NCBI GenBank assembly: GCA_934098515.1
Contig: CAKOOK010000003.1
Location: 28,223-92,222 of the forward strand
Direction: 5' to 3'
From: an uncultured Bacilli bacterium
GTDB lineage: Bacteria > Bacillota_I > Bacilli_A > RF39 > UBA660
DNA length: 64,000 nucleotides
The position numbers and the translations under genes were made by a program. Shown one piece after another: positions 26,488 through 35,893 of the stretch (the stretch's first letter is position 1; the number at the start of each line of letters is the position of its first letter). Under the pieces are notes generated by a model. It was not told the DNA's origin. It saw only the letters and a list, made by a program, of their open reading frames with translations, and made no database searches.

Positions 26488-27980
26488 TAATCAGAACAAT
26501 ATCGTAAATTTTTATAATAAATAAACTGATTATTACTATTCTTCTTATAAACTTTTAAATTTTCTTCTACCTGAACCATTAAATAATTTGACATATTATA
26601 ATCAACTTTATCAAAATCAAAACAACTATTAACAAGTTCTTCATTTATATAATAAATCAAAGGATTCTGTTCTAAATCAACATCATTATTATTAATAAAA
26701 CCAACTGTTTTCTTATTATAATCTTTAATGTATATATTATTATCATCTTGCTCATACAACTTATAAATCACATGATCTTTATCCATATTATAAAAATATG
26801 AATACATATCATCAGAATCAAATAACAATTTACCATTACTATCAAATAATGAAACCATTACCACACCATCATCACCATTATTATATTCTTTATAACACTC
26901 TAAATTATAATTCTCATTTTCCTCACAACTAGTATATTTATTAGTCAAAAGTGTATAATCTTCACCATTAAAAAGTCCAAATATATCGTAATAAAAATCC
27001 TTTAATCTAACTTTAATTAATTTACCCGTAGTTTTAACACCATCAAAACTAACATCATTACCACTTGTAATAAAACTAGCATCTCTAGATTCATAATGCT
27101 TATTAAAACCATAATATGCCTCATTTTTATCTAAATTAATATATATCTGACCATCTCCAACTACAACTCCATAAGCATTCGCATTCTCCGCACCAGAATC
27201 AATATAAGAAATCGCATAAATTGGATTACTATTAAGATCAAATAATTTTTCTGTCTCTAAAACAAACTTTTCTTGTTTAATATCATAAAGATAATATCTA
27301 CTATTTTTATAAAACAATAACTTACTATCATGCCATAAGTTATGAACAGGAATATATGACTTATCAACATTCAAATTAACCTCTTCACACTTCATATTTT
27401 GAAATTCAGGATAATTATATCTTGAATAAATAACTGCGTTTTTCCCATTAACAGTACTATAAAAACTAGAGTCTACACACCTATATAAAATACCATTTTC
27501 ATAAAGTAAAGCTTTCTTACTATCAATTTTATATTGAGTCCCATTTTGATCTGTTAAAATAATATCATATAACTCTACATATAATTCTTTATTTTCATCT
27601 AATACCGCAAACTGAAATCCTATATCATCATTAATAATACTTTTACCATTTATCTTTATATCATATTTACTATTTTTAACTTTATAATCAGTAATTATCT
27701 TTCCCTTATTAATATCATCTTTAATAAATTTTAAGCCATCACTATATCTTATTTTAAATGACATTTCCTTTATTTTTGTTTTTGCGTGAGTCTCGTAACT
27801 AATATAAACATTAACTAAATCTCCATTAGAATAAGACTTTATAAAATCATTTGAAGCAACACCAAAACTTCCATCAAATTTTTCATATTTCTTATTAAAA
27901 AATAAGAAATAAACTCCTAAACAAATGCCTAAACAGACAACAAGCACAATACTTACAAATAGTATTATTTTCTTTTTCAT
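26487..27980 (-). CDS. Membrane-anchored extracellular protein, unknown
   Basis: 497 residues with one N-terminal membrane helix (IILFVSIVLVVCLGICLGVYFLFF) and a long extracellular part. Residues 40-140 (VNVYISYETHAKTKI then FKIRYSDGLKFI) look like an immunoglobulin/cohesin-like beta sandwich; the remainder has repeated Y/D/N-rich short strands that suggest a beta-propeller. Seven or so Cys may form disulfides. Unknown function; monocistronic, RBS absent from the usual position though a purine-rich stretch precedes the ATG. Confidence 0.55.
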   Translation of the reverse strand: MKKKIILFVSIVLVVCLGICLGVYFLFFNKKYEKFDGSFGVASNDFIKSYSNGDLVNVYISYETHAKTKIKEMSFKIRYSDGLKFIKDDINKGKIITDYKVKNSKYDIKINGKSIINDDIGFQFAVLDENKELYVELYDIILTDQNGTQYKIDSKKALLYENGILYRCVDSSFYSTVNGKNAVIYSRYNYPEFQNMKCEEVNLNVDKSYIPVHNLWHDSKLLFYKNSRYYLYDIKQEKFVLETEKLFDLNSNPIYAISYIDSGAENANAYGVVVGDGQIYINLDKNEAYYGFNKHYESRDASFITSGNDVSFDGVKTTGKLIKVRLKDFYYDIFGLFNGEDYTLLTNKYTSCEENENYNLECYKEYNNGDDGVVMVSLFDSNGKLLFDSDDMYSYFYNMDKDHVIYKLYEQDDNNIYIKDYNKKTVGFINNNDVDLEQNPLIYYINEELVNSCFDFDKVDYNMSNYLMVQVEENLKVYKKNSNNQFIYYKNLRYCSD

Positions 27981-28017
27981 CTCACACTACCCTTCCATCT
28001 GAAGTATATCATAATAT

Positions 28018-28046
28018 TTAAAAAAAAAGAATAACGATTACTCATT
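28018..28046 (-). terminator. ileS terminator
   Basis: Minus strand GAGTAA TCG TTATTC with following T run; overlaps the stop codon. The stem has one G-T pair. Confidence 0.6.
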
Positions 28047-30758
28047 ATCCTTTAATATACTAGCACATCTATGACAAATGCCGTCTTCAAGTTCATCAAC
28101 ATAATTCCAGCATCTATTACACTTCTCTCCAGTACTTCTTTCAATCTTAACAGATACATTATCATATTTAGTTAATTCTTCATCAGTAAATACTACTTTA
28201 GAAACAATTAATAATTGATGCATAACATCACCTAAAACATCTTTAACATTATTAAATGCTTCAGGTAGATTTAAATATACATTAGCTTCTAATCCAGAAC
28301 CAATAACTTTTTCATTACGAGCAGTCTCTAATGCCTTATAAACATCATCTTTAACCTTAAAGAAATTACTCCATAACTCATCGTCTACTTTTACATCCAT
28401 AACTTCAGGCATATCTAGTAAATGAACGCTTTCCTTTTTCTCTCCAGGAATATAACGATAAATTTCTTCAGCAGTATAAGGTAGAATTGGTGCAAGAAGA
28501 ACATCCAACTTAGTAATAATATTATATAACACAGTCTGTACACTTCTTCTTACTAAAGAATCCTTCTTCTCAATATACAAAATATCCTTAGTAAAATCTA
28601 AATAGAAATTAGATAAAGTGAAACTTATAAAATTATTAGTATACTTATAAACCTCTTGATAAGAATATCTATCATAAGCACCTCTAACATTCTTAACATA
28701 CTTGTTAAGCTCACTCATCATGTACTTATCATACTCTTTCATCTCATCAAAACTAACCATATCTTTATTAGGATCAAAATCATTTAAATTACCCAAAATA
28801 AACTTAGCAGTATTTCTAATCTTACGATAACTCTCTTGAACTTGTTTAAGAATCTCATCACCAATTCTTACATCCTCAGTATAATCAGTAGAAGCTACCC
28901 ATAAACGTAATACATCAGCACCTCTAATACTAATCTCCTTAAGTGGATCAATACCATTACCAAGACTCTTACTCATCTTATTACCCTTAGCATCTAAAGT
29001 AAATCCATGACTTATACAAGTCTTATAAGGACTCTTACCATGAACAGCTACACCAGTAATTAATGATGAATTAAACCATCCACGATACTGATCACAACCC
29101 TCTAAATAAACATCAGCTGGATATGGTAAATTTCTACCTAATAATACACCAGTATGAGTAGATCCTGAATCAAACCATACATCCATGATATCCATCTCTT
29201 TAGTAAACTTACCATTTGGACTAGCGGGATTAGTATACCCTTCAGGAAGTAAATCCTTAGCATCCTTCATAAACCAATAATTAGAACCATGCTCTCTAAA
29301 TAACTCTGCAACATGCATCATAACATCATAATCTAAAATAGCAGAACCATCTTCATTATAGAAAATAGGTAGTGGTACTCCCCAAACTCTTTGACGAGAA
29401 ATACACCAGTCTCCTCTTCCTTCTATCATATTATGAAGTCTTACTTTACCCCACTCAGGAAGCCAATTAATATTATTATCAATCTCATTTAAGATATCAT
29501 CTTTAATCTTATCAATACTACAGAACCACTGAGCAGTTGCTCTAAATATAATAGGTTTCTTAGTACGCCAATCATGTGGATAAGAGTGTGTAATAAACTT
29601 AAGCTTTAATAATACACCTAACTCATCTAAATACTTAACAACCTCTTTATTAGCATCCTCAAAGAACAATCCCTTAAATCTCTCTCCAGACTCAGCATTT
29701 AAGCAACCATTATCATCAACACCAAATACCATTTCTAGATTATACTTCTTACCAACATTAAAGTCATCTTCACCATAACTAGGTGCTGTATGAACAAGAC
29801 CAGAACCAGCATCAAGTGTTACGTGATCACCTAAAACAACTGGACTAATTCTATCCATAAACGGATGTTTATACTTAACATACTCTAAATCAGTACCATA
29901 GAAATCGTTAACAACTTCAATGTTTTCCCATCCAAACTCACCCTTAAGTGAATCTAAAAGGTCAGCCGCAACAACATACTTCTTACCATTAACAAGTACT
30001 CTAGAATACTCTAAATTAGGTCCAACACATATAGCAGTATTACCAGGAAGTGTCCAAGGAGTAGTAGTCCAAATAACTAAATAATCTCCCTTATCAACAA
30101 CACTATTACCTTCCTCTACTTCAAAAGCAACAAATATAGAAGGATCCTTTCTATCATGATACTCAATCTCAGCCTCGGCTAAAGCACTCTCACTTGATGG
30201 TGACCAGTACACAGGTTTCATACCCTTAAAAATTAACCCTTTACGAGCCATCTCAGCAAACACTTCAATTTGTCTAGCCTCTAACTCATGCTGAAAAGTA
30301 GCATAATAATTATCCCAATCAGCAATAACATTTAAAGCCTTAAAACCTTCCATCTGCATAGCAATCTGCTTCTTAGCATACTCTTCACAAATAGCTCTAA
30401 ATTCAGCCTTATCCATACTCTTACGATCAACACCACTATTAGTAACAGCTTGCTCTATTGGAAGACCATGAGTATCCCATCCAGGAATATAAATCATATC
30501 CCTACCACTCATCGCAGCATAACGATTAACAAAATCCTTTAAAATCTTATTCATCGCATGACCAATATGAATAGAACCATTCGCATAAGGAGGCCCATCA
30601 TGTAACACAAAAGGCTCCCTTCCCTTATTCTTCTCTCTTAACTTATTATATAAGTCCATCTCTTCCCACTTAGCACGTTGTACCTTTTCATTCTCCGGTA
30701 AATTGCCCTTCATCTGAAATTCAGTCTTAGGCATCAAAAGTGTTTCTTTATAATCCAT
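28038..30758 (-). CDS. ileS: Isoleucyl-tRNA synthetase
   Basis: 906 residues, class Ia, bacterial type. HIGH-like motif PYANGSIHIGHAMNK near residue 60, CP1 editing domain with WTTTPWTLPGN and the GDHVTLDAGSGLVHTAPSYG editing site, KMSKSLGN near residue 590, and a C-terminal zinc site CNRCWNY...CHRC. The start at 30758 follows AGGAAGGGAG and lies after the T-box terminator; the longer reading frame upstream would be inside the leader hairpin. Confidence 0.97.
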   Translation of the reverse strand: MDYKETLLMPKTEFQMKGNLPENEKVQRAKWEEMDLYNKLREKNKGREPFVLHDGPPYANGSIHIGHAMNKILKDFVNRYAAMSGRDMIYIPGWDTHGLPIEQAVTNSGVDRKSMDKAEFRAICEEYAKKQIAMQMEGFKALNVIADWDNYYATFQHELEARQIEVFAEMARKGLIFKGMKPVYWSPSSESALAEAEIEYHDRKDPSIFVAFEVEEGNSVVDKGDYLVIWTTTPWTLPGNTAICVGPNLEYSRVLVNGKKYVVAADLLDSLKGEFGWENIEVVNDFYGTDLEYVKYKHPFMDRISPVVLGDHVTLDAGSGLVHTAPSYGEDDFNVGKKYNLEMVFGVDDNGCLNAESGERFKGLFFEDANKEVVKYLDELGVLLKLKFITHSYPHDWRTKKPIIFRATAQWFCSIDKIKDDILNEIDNNINWLPEWGKVRLHNMIEGRGDWCISRQRVWGVPLPIFYNEDGSAILDYDVMMHVAELFREHGSNYWFMKDAKDLLPEGYTNPASPNGKFTKEMDIMDVWFDSGSTHTGVLLGRNLPYPADVYLEGCDQYRGWFNSSLITGVAVHGKSPYKTCISHGFTLDAKGNKMSKSLGNGIDPLKEISIRGADVLRLWVASTDYTEDVRIGDEILKQVQESYRKIRNTAKFILGNLNDFDPNKDMVSFDEMKEYDKYMMSELNKYVKNVRGAYDRYSYQEVYKYTNNFISFTLSNFYLDFTKDILYIEKKDSLVRRSVQTVLYNIITKLDVLLAPILPYTAEEIYRYIPGEKKESVHLLDMPEVMDVKVDDELWSNFFKVKDDVYKALETARNEKVIGSGLEANVYLNLPEAFNNVKDVLGDVMHQLLIVSKVVFTDEELTKYDNVSVKIERSTGEKCNRCWNYVDELEDGICHRCASILKDNE

Positions 30759-30779
30759 AAAAATCTCCCTTCCTAAAAT

Positions 30780-30995
30780 AAAAAAGCCCATAATCTAAGG
30801 ACGAGTCAAACCCGTGTTACCACCTTAGTTTATGAACTTATTTCATACACTCATTATCTATAACGTAGATACCGTACTATACTTATCCTATAGTAACATC
30901 CGAAGTGATCCTTAATACTTCCAGTATACTTACTTTCACCACAACGTAAGCTCTCTAAATACCTTTCATATCAACGTCTTCATCAACTGCTTATG
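30780..30995 (-). promoter_or_regulatory. T-box riboswitch, isoleucine-specific
   Basis: Minus strand T-box motif AAGGTGGTAACACGG is followed by a hairpin and a T run. Stem I has AGAGAG and an apical G-rich loop GTTGTGGTG. The specifier reads ATC-A (Ile) at 30907-30909, in the same context (codon, purine, C, T-T, GGATG) as the leuS leader. Controls ileS. Confidence 0.9.
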
Positions 30996-31001
30996 CCATA
31001 A

Positions 31002-31030
31002 ATTATATGCCAATAACACACACTTGTCAA
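31002..31030 (-). promoter_or_regulatory. ileS promoter
   Basis: Minus strand TTGACA, 17 bp, TATAAT, upstream of the ileS T-box. Confidence 0.85.
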
Positions 31031-31084
31031 GCACAAACTAAAGTCAAACCACTTTGTAAGGATTTTCACTTGTTCCTTCACCTG

Positions 31085-32968
31085 TTACTTTAATGGATGA
31101 AACCAAAGATATGCAGGGCGCAACATTCTGGCACCGACCATGTTGCTGCTCTGCAATTGGCCCTTTATCACGTTCCAAACGCGAGCATCGCTACCATCAA
31201 AGTCGTAAGGAGATAATGACCACCAACGATCACCAGCATTTTCTTGTAAATATGTCGTAGTATTTTGTAATCCTCCAGCATATCCCGAATATATAATTTC
31301 GTCTGCAGTTAATAATCCTATTTTATAAGTTAAGTTACCATTACCATTTACAGTATCACTAACAGTAAATTTAGATAATTTTCCTCCATTATTATCATTA
31401 GGGCAAATTAAACTAGGACTTGCATATATTGTGGCATCTGATATGGCAGTACCACCATTAATTCTATTTTTTGATCCATATCCTGTTTGATTTTTAGCAT
31501 ATCCTAAACCTGTTCCATAAGTTGAACCACTTGAGTAAGTAGTAAATGTACTTTTATCATTACACCATATTGTATCAGCAAGTTTACTTTCAAATGGTGC
31601 CAAATTATTTTTATACCATGTTTCTAAATTAGTTAGTATCGTACTCTTATTAGTATTTGCATGTGTGCTTGCATAATCACTTACACCAGTTGCTCCATAC
31701 ATAAATCCTATACCAGCATTATCATTATAAAATCCATTAAATACACTCTTATATGTTTTACCAGAGTATCTTGCAAATGCTGCACTAGTACTATTATTTG
31801 CTGAATCACAAGGATTAGCTGCACCAGTTGTATTATCATTATGAAGAACAAGTTTTACTGAACCATCACCTACTATTCTTACTATTCTCCAGCACTTATT
31901 TGCAAACTCAACATAATTATTTTTAACCGCACCTCTGAAATAATAGCTGATTCCATAGTCATCTTCTGTAGATGCAAGTAAAGCTTCTGTTATATCTTTG
32001 TTTGAAGAAATTACCTTATAAGTAAAACTATCTTGTGCAGAGCTTACGACATAATAAACTTCTCTTAAATTAGTTGTAGTCTTCATAGCTCCAGCAGTAC
32101 TTGACCCAGCACTTAACAAAGTATTATATGGTAAATATTTACCAACTAAACTAGAATATGAATTTGCATATGTATCACTTGTTACAGCAGTTCCCGTTAG
32201 ATTAAACTTTGTACCATTTGCTTCCCACCCAGTACCATAAGTTATATAATATGCCTGAGCTTCAGTTTTTACGGGTATTGTTAGACCTTCAACATCATCT
32301 AAAACATGAGCACTAGCTTCTCTTCCAGGTACTGTTAGTGGAGTCTTAACTTCATTATTAGCTAATATTGCCTCTCTTAAATTCTTTGGTGGCTCCACTT
32401 CAGCACTTGCTCCAACAATAACTTTACCAAGATACTTTTTACTTGCTCCTTGTTCTTTTGTCATACTTTCGTCAAACCATAATCTTAAATCATATGTTTT
32501 AGATGAATTTGCTGATAAACTATCTGTTAGTAATTCATAAGCAGTACCACCATTTTGTGCTTCCATAGTTTTACCACTAGATAAAATAGATGCACTTATT
32601 GGTATCTCTCCATTATTAACAATAACTCCTTTAATTAGGTTTGATGGTATTTCACTTGTACTTAGTGTCTCTACACCTATACTAAGCGTTAAATGCTGAT
32701 TACAATTATTAGTTACTTTAAACGTATAAGGACTTCTTTCTAACCCCTCACTATCAGGTATAGGATAATCATTTGCTAAATTAATAGCATTATTAACACC
32801 TGTAAATGTTACACTAAAACAATTAGTTGCTCCTAAATTATTAGTTCCACTTTGTCTTGCAAAATTTTGGAATATAGCAAAACTAACTCCCATTACCAAT
32901 AAAACAATTATTAATAAAGAACTAAACACCTTAATTTTATTCTTGTCTCTTGATATTTTATCTTCCAC
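31085..32968 (-). CDS. Secreted protein with DGR-like variable C-terminus (copy 2, C-terminally frameshifted)
   Basis: 627 residues. N-terminal membrane/signal segment (SSLLIIVLLVMGVSFAIF) is followed by a beta-sandwich with cysteines, similar to TasA/camelysin-type SipW substrates. A middle region (about 340-560) is shared with the gene at 16944. The C-terminal segment from QENAGDRWWSLSP to LRPAY is GC-rich (about 48%) and variable-region-like. GTG start at 32968 behind AAGGTGAT; upstream starts lack an RBS. The tail is out of frame: a single-base deletion near 31108-31121 would restore ISLVSSIKVTGEGTSENPYK and a stop at 31044. Adhesin or ligand-binding role is inferred. Confidence 0.75.
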   Translation of the reverse strand: MEDKISRDKNKIKVFSSLLIIVLLVMGVSFAIFQNFARQSGTNNLGATNCFSVTFTGVNNAINLANDYPIPDSEGLERSPYTFKVTNNCNQHLTLSIGVETLSTSEIPSNLIKGVIVNNGEIPISASILSSGKTMEAQNGGTAYELLTDSLSANSSKTYDLRLWFDESMTKEQGASKKYLGKVIVGASAEVEPPKNLREAILANNEVKTPLTVPGREASAHVLDDVEGLTIPVKTEAQAYYITYGTGWEANGTKFNLTGTAVTSDTYANSYSSLVGKYLPYNTLLSAGSSTAGAMKTTTNLREVYYVVSSAQDSFTYKVISSNKDITEALLASTEDDYGISYYFRGAVKNNYVEFANKCWRIVRIVGDGSVKLVLHNDNTTGAANPCDSANNSTSAAFARYSGKTYKSVFNGFYNDNAGIGFMYGATGVSDYASTHANTNKSTILTNLETWYKNNLAPFESKLADTIWCNDKSTFTTYSSGSTYGTGLGYAKNQTGYGSKNRINGGTAISDATIYASPSLICPNDNNGGKLSKFTVSDTVNGNGNLTYKIGLLTADEIIYSGYAGGLQNTTTYLQENAGDRWWSLSPYDFDGSDARVWNVIKGQLQSSNMVGARMLRPAYLWFHPLK

Positions 32969-33037
32969 TATAATCACCTTATATTCTATAAAAATTATAA
33001 AATATAAAGACATAAAATTCAAGAAGAAATATAATAT

Positions 33038-33994
33038 TTATCTACTTAAAAAATTCATCACTAAATCTACTAATATTTCTTTTTCTTTTGGATTAGACTG
33101 TGCTATAAGTAAAGTGATAGCAACTAATGTATTATTATCAATAACTTGTTTACCATCTTTATAAAGTAGATTATAAAATTCCAAAAAGTAAATGAATAAT
33201 GCTGCAGCAATTCTCTTGTTGCCATCTATAAATACATGATTTTTTATAATTAAATACAAAAAATTAGCTGCTTTTTCTTCGATTGAAGAGTATAAGTCCT
33301 TTCCATCAAAAGTTTGATATATATCAAAAATAATTGTTTCCACCCCGTTATCCCTTTCAAGAGCAAATAAATCACTATCACTACTAAATTTAAGTTTATT
33401 AACAATATTCATACAATCTTCATAATTAATTTTATTTTTATTAATTGTACCATTTGGTTTAATTATTCTTTTGTGATCATAATCATCAAGTAAATTTAGA
33501 GCATTAGAATAATTATTTATTACTTTAATAATTTCCTGTGCTTCAATTCCTTTTAAATTTATATCAATTCTTCCTGTAATATCAATTAACTTAACTGTTT
33601 TTTCTAGATATTCTAATCTCTTTTGATTAACTGCATAACCTTTAATCATATAATCTTTTAATATACTAGTAGCCCACTTTCTAAAAATAACACCATTTTT
33701 ACTTTTAACACGATAACCAACGCTTATAATAACATCAAGATTATAATATTCTATATAATGAGTTTGTGTTTTTCCTTCAATCGCACCATGCTGAGTGGTA
33801 TTCTCAAATTTTGCGACTACCACTTGATCACTTAGTTCTTCTTCTAAGGCATTATTAATATGTTTTCTAATAGTTTTATAATCTCTATCAAATAATTTTG
33901 CCATTTGTTCTGTATTTAACCAAACTGTTTCATCTTGTATATTAACTTCTAGTTTTACATCTTGATTTTCAAATAATAAGATTTCATTTTTCAT
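33038..33994 (-). CDS. RhuM-Fic fusion protein
   Basis: 318 residues. Residues 1-115 are a RhuM-type N-terminus: VWLNTEQMAKLFDRDYKTIRKHINNAL is a helix-turn-helix, followed by YYNLDVIISVGYRVKSKNGVIFRKWA. Residues 190-310 hold a Fic/Doc domain with NHVFIDGNKRIAAALF, close to the HxFxDGNxR motif; Fic enzymes AMPylate or phosphorylate targets. The GNKR ending resembles Doc (kinase-like) rather than classic HPFxxGNGR AMPylases. This is typical of toxin or phage-defence loci. A truncated paralog follows directly upstream. Confidence 0.8.
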   Translation of the reverse strand: MKNEILLFENQDVKLEVNIQDETVWLNTEQMAKLFDRDYKTIRKHINNALEEELSDQVVVAKFENTTQHGAIEGKTQTHYIEYYNLDVIISVGYRVKSKNGVIFRKWATSILKDYMIKGYAVNQKRLEYLEKTVKLIDITGRIDINLKGIEAQEIIKVINNYSNALNLLDDYDHKRIIKPNGTINKNKINYEDCMNIVNKLKFSSDSDLFALERDNGVETIIFDIYQTFDGKDLYSSIEEKAANFLYLIIKNHVFIDGNKRIAAALFIYFLEFYNLLYKDGKQVIDNNTLVAITLLIAQSNPKEKEILVDLVMNFLSR

Positions 33995-34530
33995 TTATAG
34001 TCCTCCTATTATTTATTGTTGTAAAGTAGTTATTCATTTCCTTTTAAATTTATATCAATTCTTCCTGCAATATCAATTAACTTAACTGTTTTTTCTAGAT
34101 ATTCTAATCTCTTTTGATTAACTGCATAACCTTTAATCATATAATCTTTTAATATACTAGTAGCCCATTTCCTAAAAATTATGCCTTGTTTACTATTAAC
34201 ACGATAACCAACTGAAATAATCATATCTAAATAATAAAATGGAATAGTTCTCGTTACAGTTCTTTTACCTTCTTTTCGAACTTGTCGGAAATCCTGACAG
34301 GTTGAATTTTTATCAAGTTCTTCATCAGAATAAATATTGCTAATATGTTCAATTATATTTGTTCTTGATGTATTAAATAATTCAGCTATTTGTCCTTGTG
34401 TAAGCCAAACACTATCATCTTTCATATTAACTTCTGGTTTTACATCTTGATTTTCAAATAATAAGATTTCATTTTTCATTTATAGACCTCCTATTATTTA
34501 TTGTTGTAAAGTAGTTATTAATTTCCTTTT
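33547..34530 (-). repeat. Tandem duplication of the RhuM 5' part
   Basis: Two blocks are nearly identical between the adjacent copies: 33547-33676 with 34038-34167 (one mismatch in about 130 bp, offset 491), and 33954-34045 with 34439-34530 (a few mismatches, offset 485). The HTH region between them is clearly divergent, so the copies are mosaic. Confidence 0.75.
34030..34479 (-). CDS. Truncated RhuM-like protein
   Basis: 149 residues: start MKNEILLFENQDV and the end FRKWATSILKDYMIKGYAVNQKRLEYLEK... IDINLKG are almost identical to the downstream RhuM-Fic protein, but the HTH and central residues (TQGQIAELFNTSRTNII) differ, and the Fic domain is missing. It ends just after the shared block, where the duplicated leader begins. 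It could act as a free DNA-binding regulator or antitoxin for its neighbour, or be a recombination remnant. Confidence 0.65.
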   Translation of the reverse strand: MKNEILLFENQDVKPEVNMKDDSVWLTQGQIAELFNTSRTNIIEHISNIYSDEELDKNSTCQDFRQVRKEGKRTVTRTIPFYYLDMIISVGYRVNSKQGIIFRKWATSILKDYMIKGYAVNQKRLEYLEKTVKLIDIAGRIDINLKGNE

Positions 34531-34581
34531 TATTTAATAAGTTTTTTGAGTTGTCGCAAATTTTAGGCAACTAAATAACAT

Positions 34582-34606
34582 AAAAAAACGCACAATCACA
34601 TGCGTT
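34582..34606 (-). terminator. Terminator of the M16 protease operon
   Basis: Minus strand AACGCA TGTGATTG TGCGTT then TTTTT. Confidence 0.85.
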
Positions 34607-35893
34607 CTACTTTTCCTCTAAAGGTTTAATAATTGTCTCTGTGGTAACATACTTATTTAATCTCTTTACTACTTCTCTAGCATCTTCTATATTTAAGCTT
34701 TTATAAACATCATAAATATTATACATATACTCACCAAAGTCAATTACATCATCTTGTATCTGCGAATTTATTCCTTCAATATCATCAAAATACATAATTA
34801 AATTACTTACTGAAGCATTAACTTTTCTAATAACATCTTCTTCCTTTATATCTCTTTCATCAAATGTCTCTTTAACTCTTTTAATAAAATAATCAGGATA
34901 CTCTGTAGATGCTGCTACTACTTCTACATAATAATCTTCAGTATCAAGTAAGTTCATACTTAGACCCCCAGTAATAACCTTACTACTTTGTAACTCATCC
35001 CTTAAATAAGAAGTTATTCCAAACTGAACTCTCATATATAAATTAAAATATAGTCTTACTTTTCTTTCATCTATTTTAAGTCCTTTAAAAGCATTTTTAG
35101 GCACTTTAAACCCTAATGATACCTTTGGTATATTAACATTCATACACCTCTCAAAATGCTTAGTTTTAACCTCAAAAGGTTCCTTCTTAAACTTAAGAAC
35201 TGGTTTATTATACTTAGGGAACTCTTTCTTACTCATAACTTCACTAACGATTGCTACTGCCTCATTAGGATCAAAGTTACCCGTAATAATCATAAACATA
35301 TTCTCTGGATGATAAAAAGCCTCATAACAAATCTCTAAATCTTCCTTAGTAATCTTTTTAACATCATTTACCGTACCACTAACTAAATACTGTCTTTCAT
35401 CTTTAATAAAAATATTATTATAAGTTCCATATATTAGCTGAGTACCAGGTTTATCCTCATACATATTAATCTCTTCCGTAATAATACCACGCTCATTATT
35501 TACTATCTCCTTAGTAAAATATGGTGTATAAACATACTCAGTTAAATAAGATAAACACTCTTTAAAATTAGCATTAGCAAATACTTCATAACAAGTAATA
35601 TCAAAAGAAGTAAATGCATTAATATTTGCCCCTAACTTACTAAAATAATCATGTGCTGTAGTTCCATCTGGCATATTAAATAATAAATGCTCTAAATAAT
35701 GTGCTATTCCCTTTGGCATATCATACTTCTTACCATTATACTCAAAATTAGTATAAATAGACCCATACTTAGTACTTAACGTAATATAAAAATTCTTAGT
35801 TTTATTATTAGGTACCATATAAATCTTAAGACCATTATCTAAAGTGTACGTATAAAGTTTCTCAAGCACACCAGGTAATAATATCTCATTCAT
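34607..35893 (-). CDS. ymfH: M16 family metalloprotease, catalytic subunit (YmfH-like)
   Basis: 428 residues, insulysin/pitrilysin fold. The inverted zinc motif HYLEH (in GIAHYLEHLLFN) lies near residue 65, with the downstream third-ligand Glu in ERGIITEEINMYEDKPG near residue 140. Members degrade peptides; the YmfF/YmfH pair of Bacilli forms an active/inactive heterodimer. It overlaps its partner by 8 bp. The R/Y pair near the C-terminus typical of M16 is less obvious. Confidence 0.85.
   Translation of the reverse strand: MNEILLPGVLEKLYTYTLDNGLKIYMVPNNKTKNFYITLSTKYGSIYTNFEYNGKKYDMPKGIAHYLEHLLFNMPDGTTAHDYFSKLGANINAFTSFDITCYEVFANANFKECLSYLTEYVYTPYFTKEIVNNERGIITEEINMYEDKPGTQLIYGTYNNIFIKDERQYLVSGTVNDVKKITKEDLEICYEAFYHPENMFMIITGNFDPNEAVAIVSEVMSKKEFPKYNKPVLKFKKEPFEVKTKHFERCMNVNIPKVSLGFKVPKNAFKGLKIDERKVRLYFNLYMRVQFGITSYLRDELQSSKVITGGLSMNLLDTEDYYVEVVAASTEYPDYFIKRVKETFDERDIKEEDVIRKVNASVSNLIMYFDDIEGINSQIQDDVIDFGEYMYNIYDVYKSLNIEDAREVVKRLNKYVTTETIIKPLEEK

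Noticed and set aside
30759..30791. Longer N-terminus of IleS
   Set aside because: It would be translated from inside the T-box terminator, and the RBS AGGAAGGGAG fits the start at 30758.
33001..33037. Own promoter for the second secreted-protein gene
   Set aside because: The short gap after the RhuM-Fic gene contains no clear -35/-10 pair; co-transcription with the RhuM genes is as likely.
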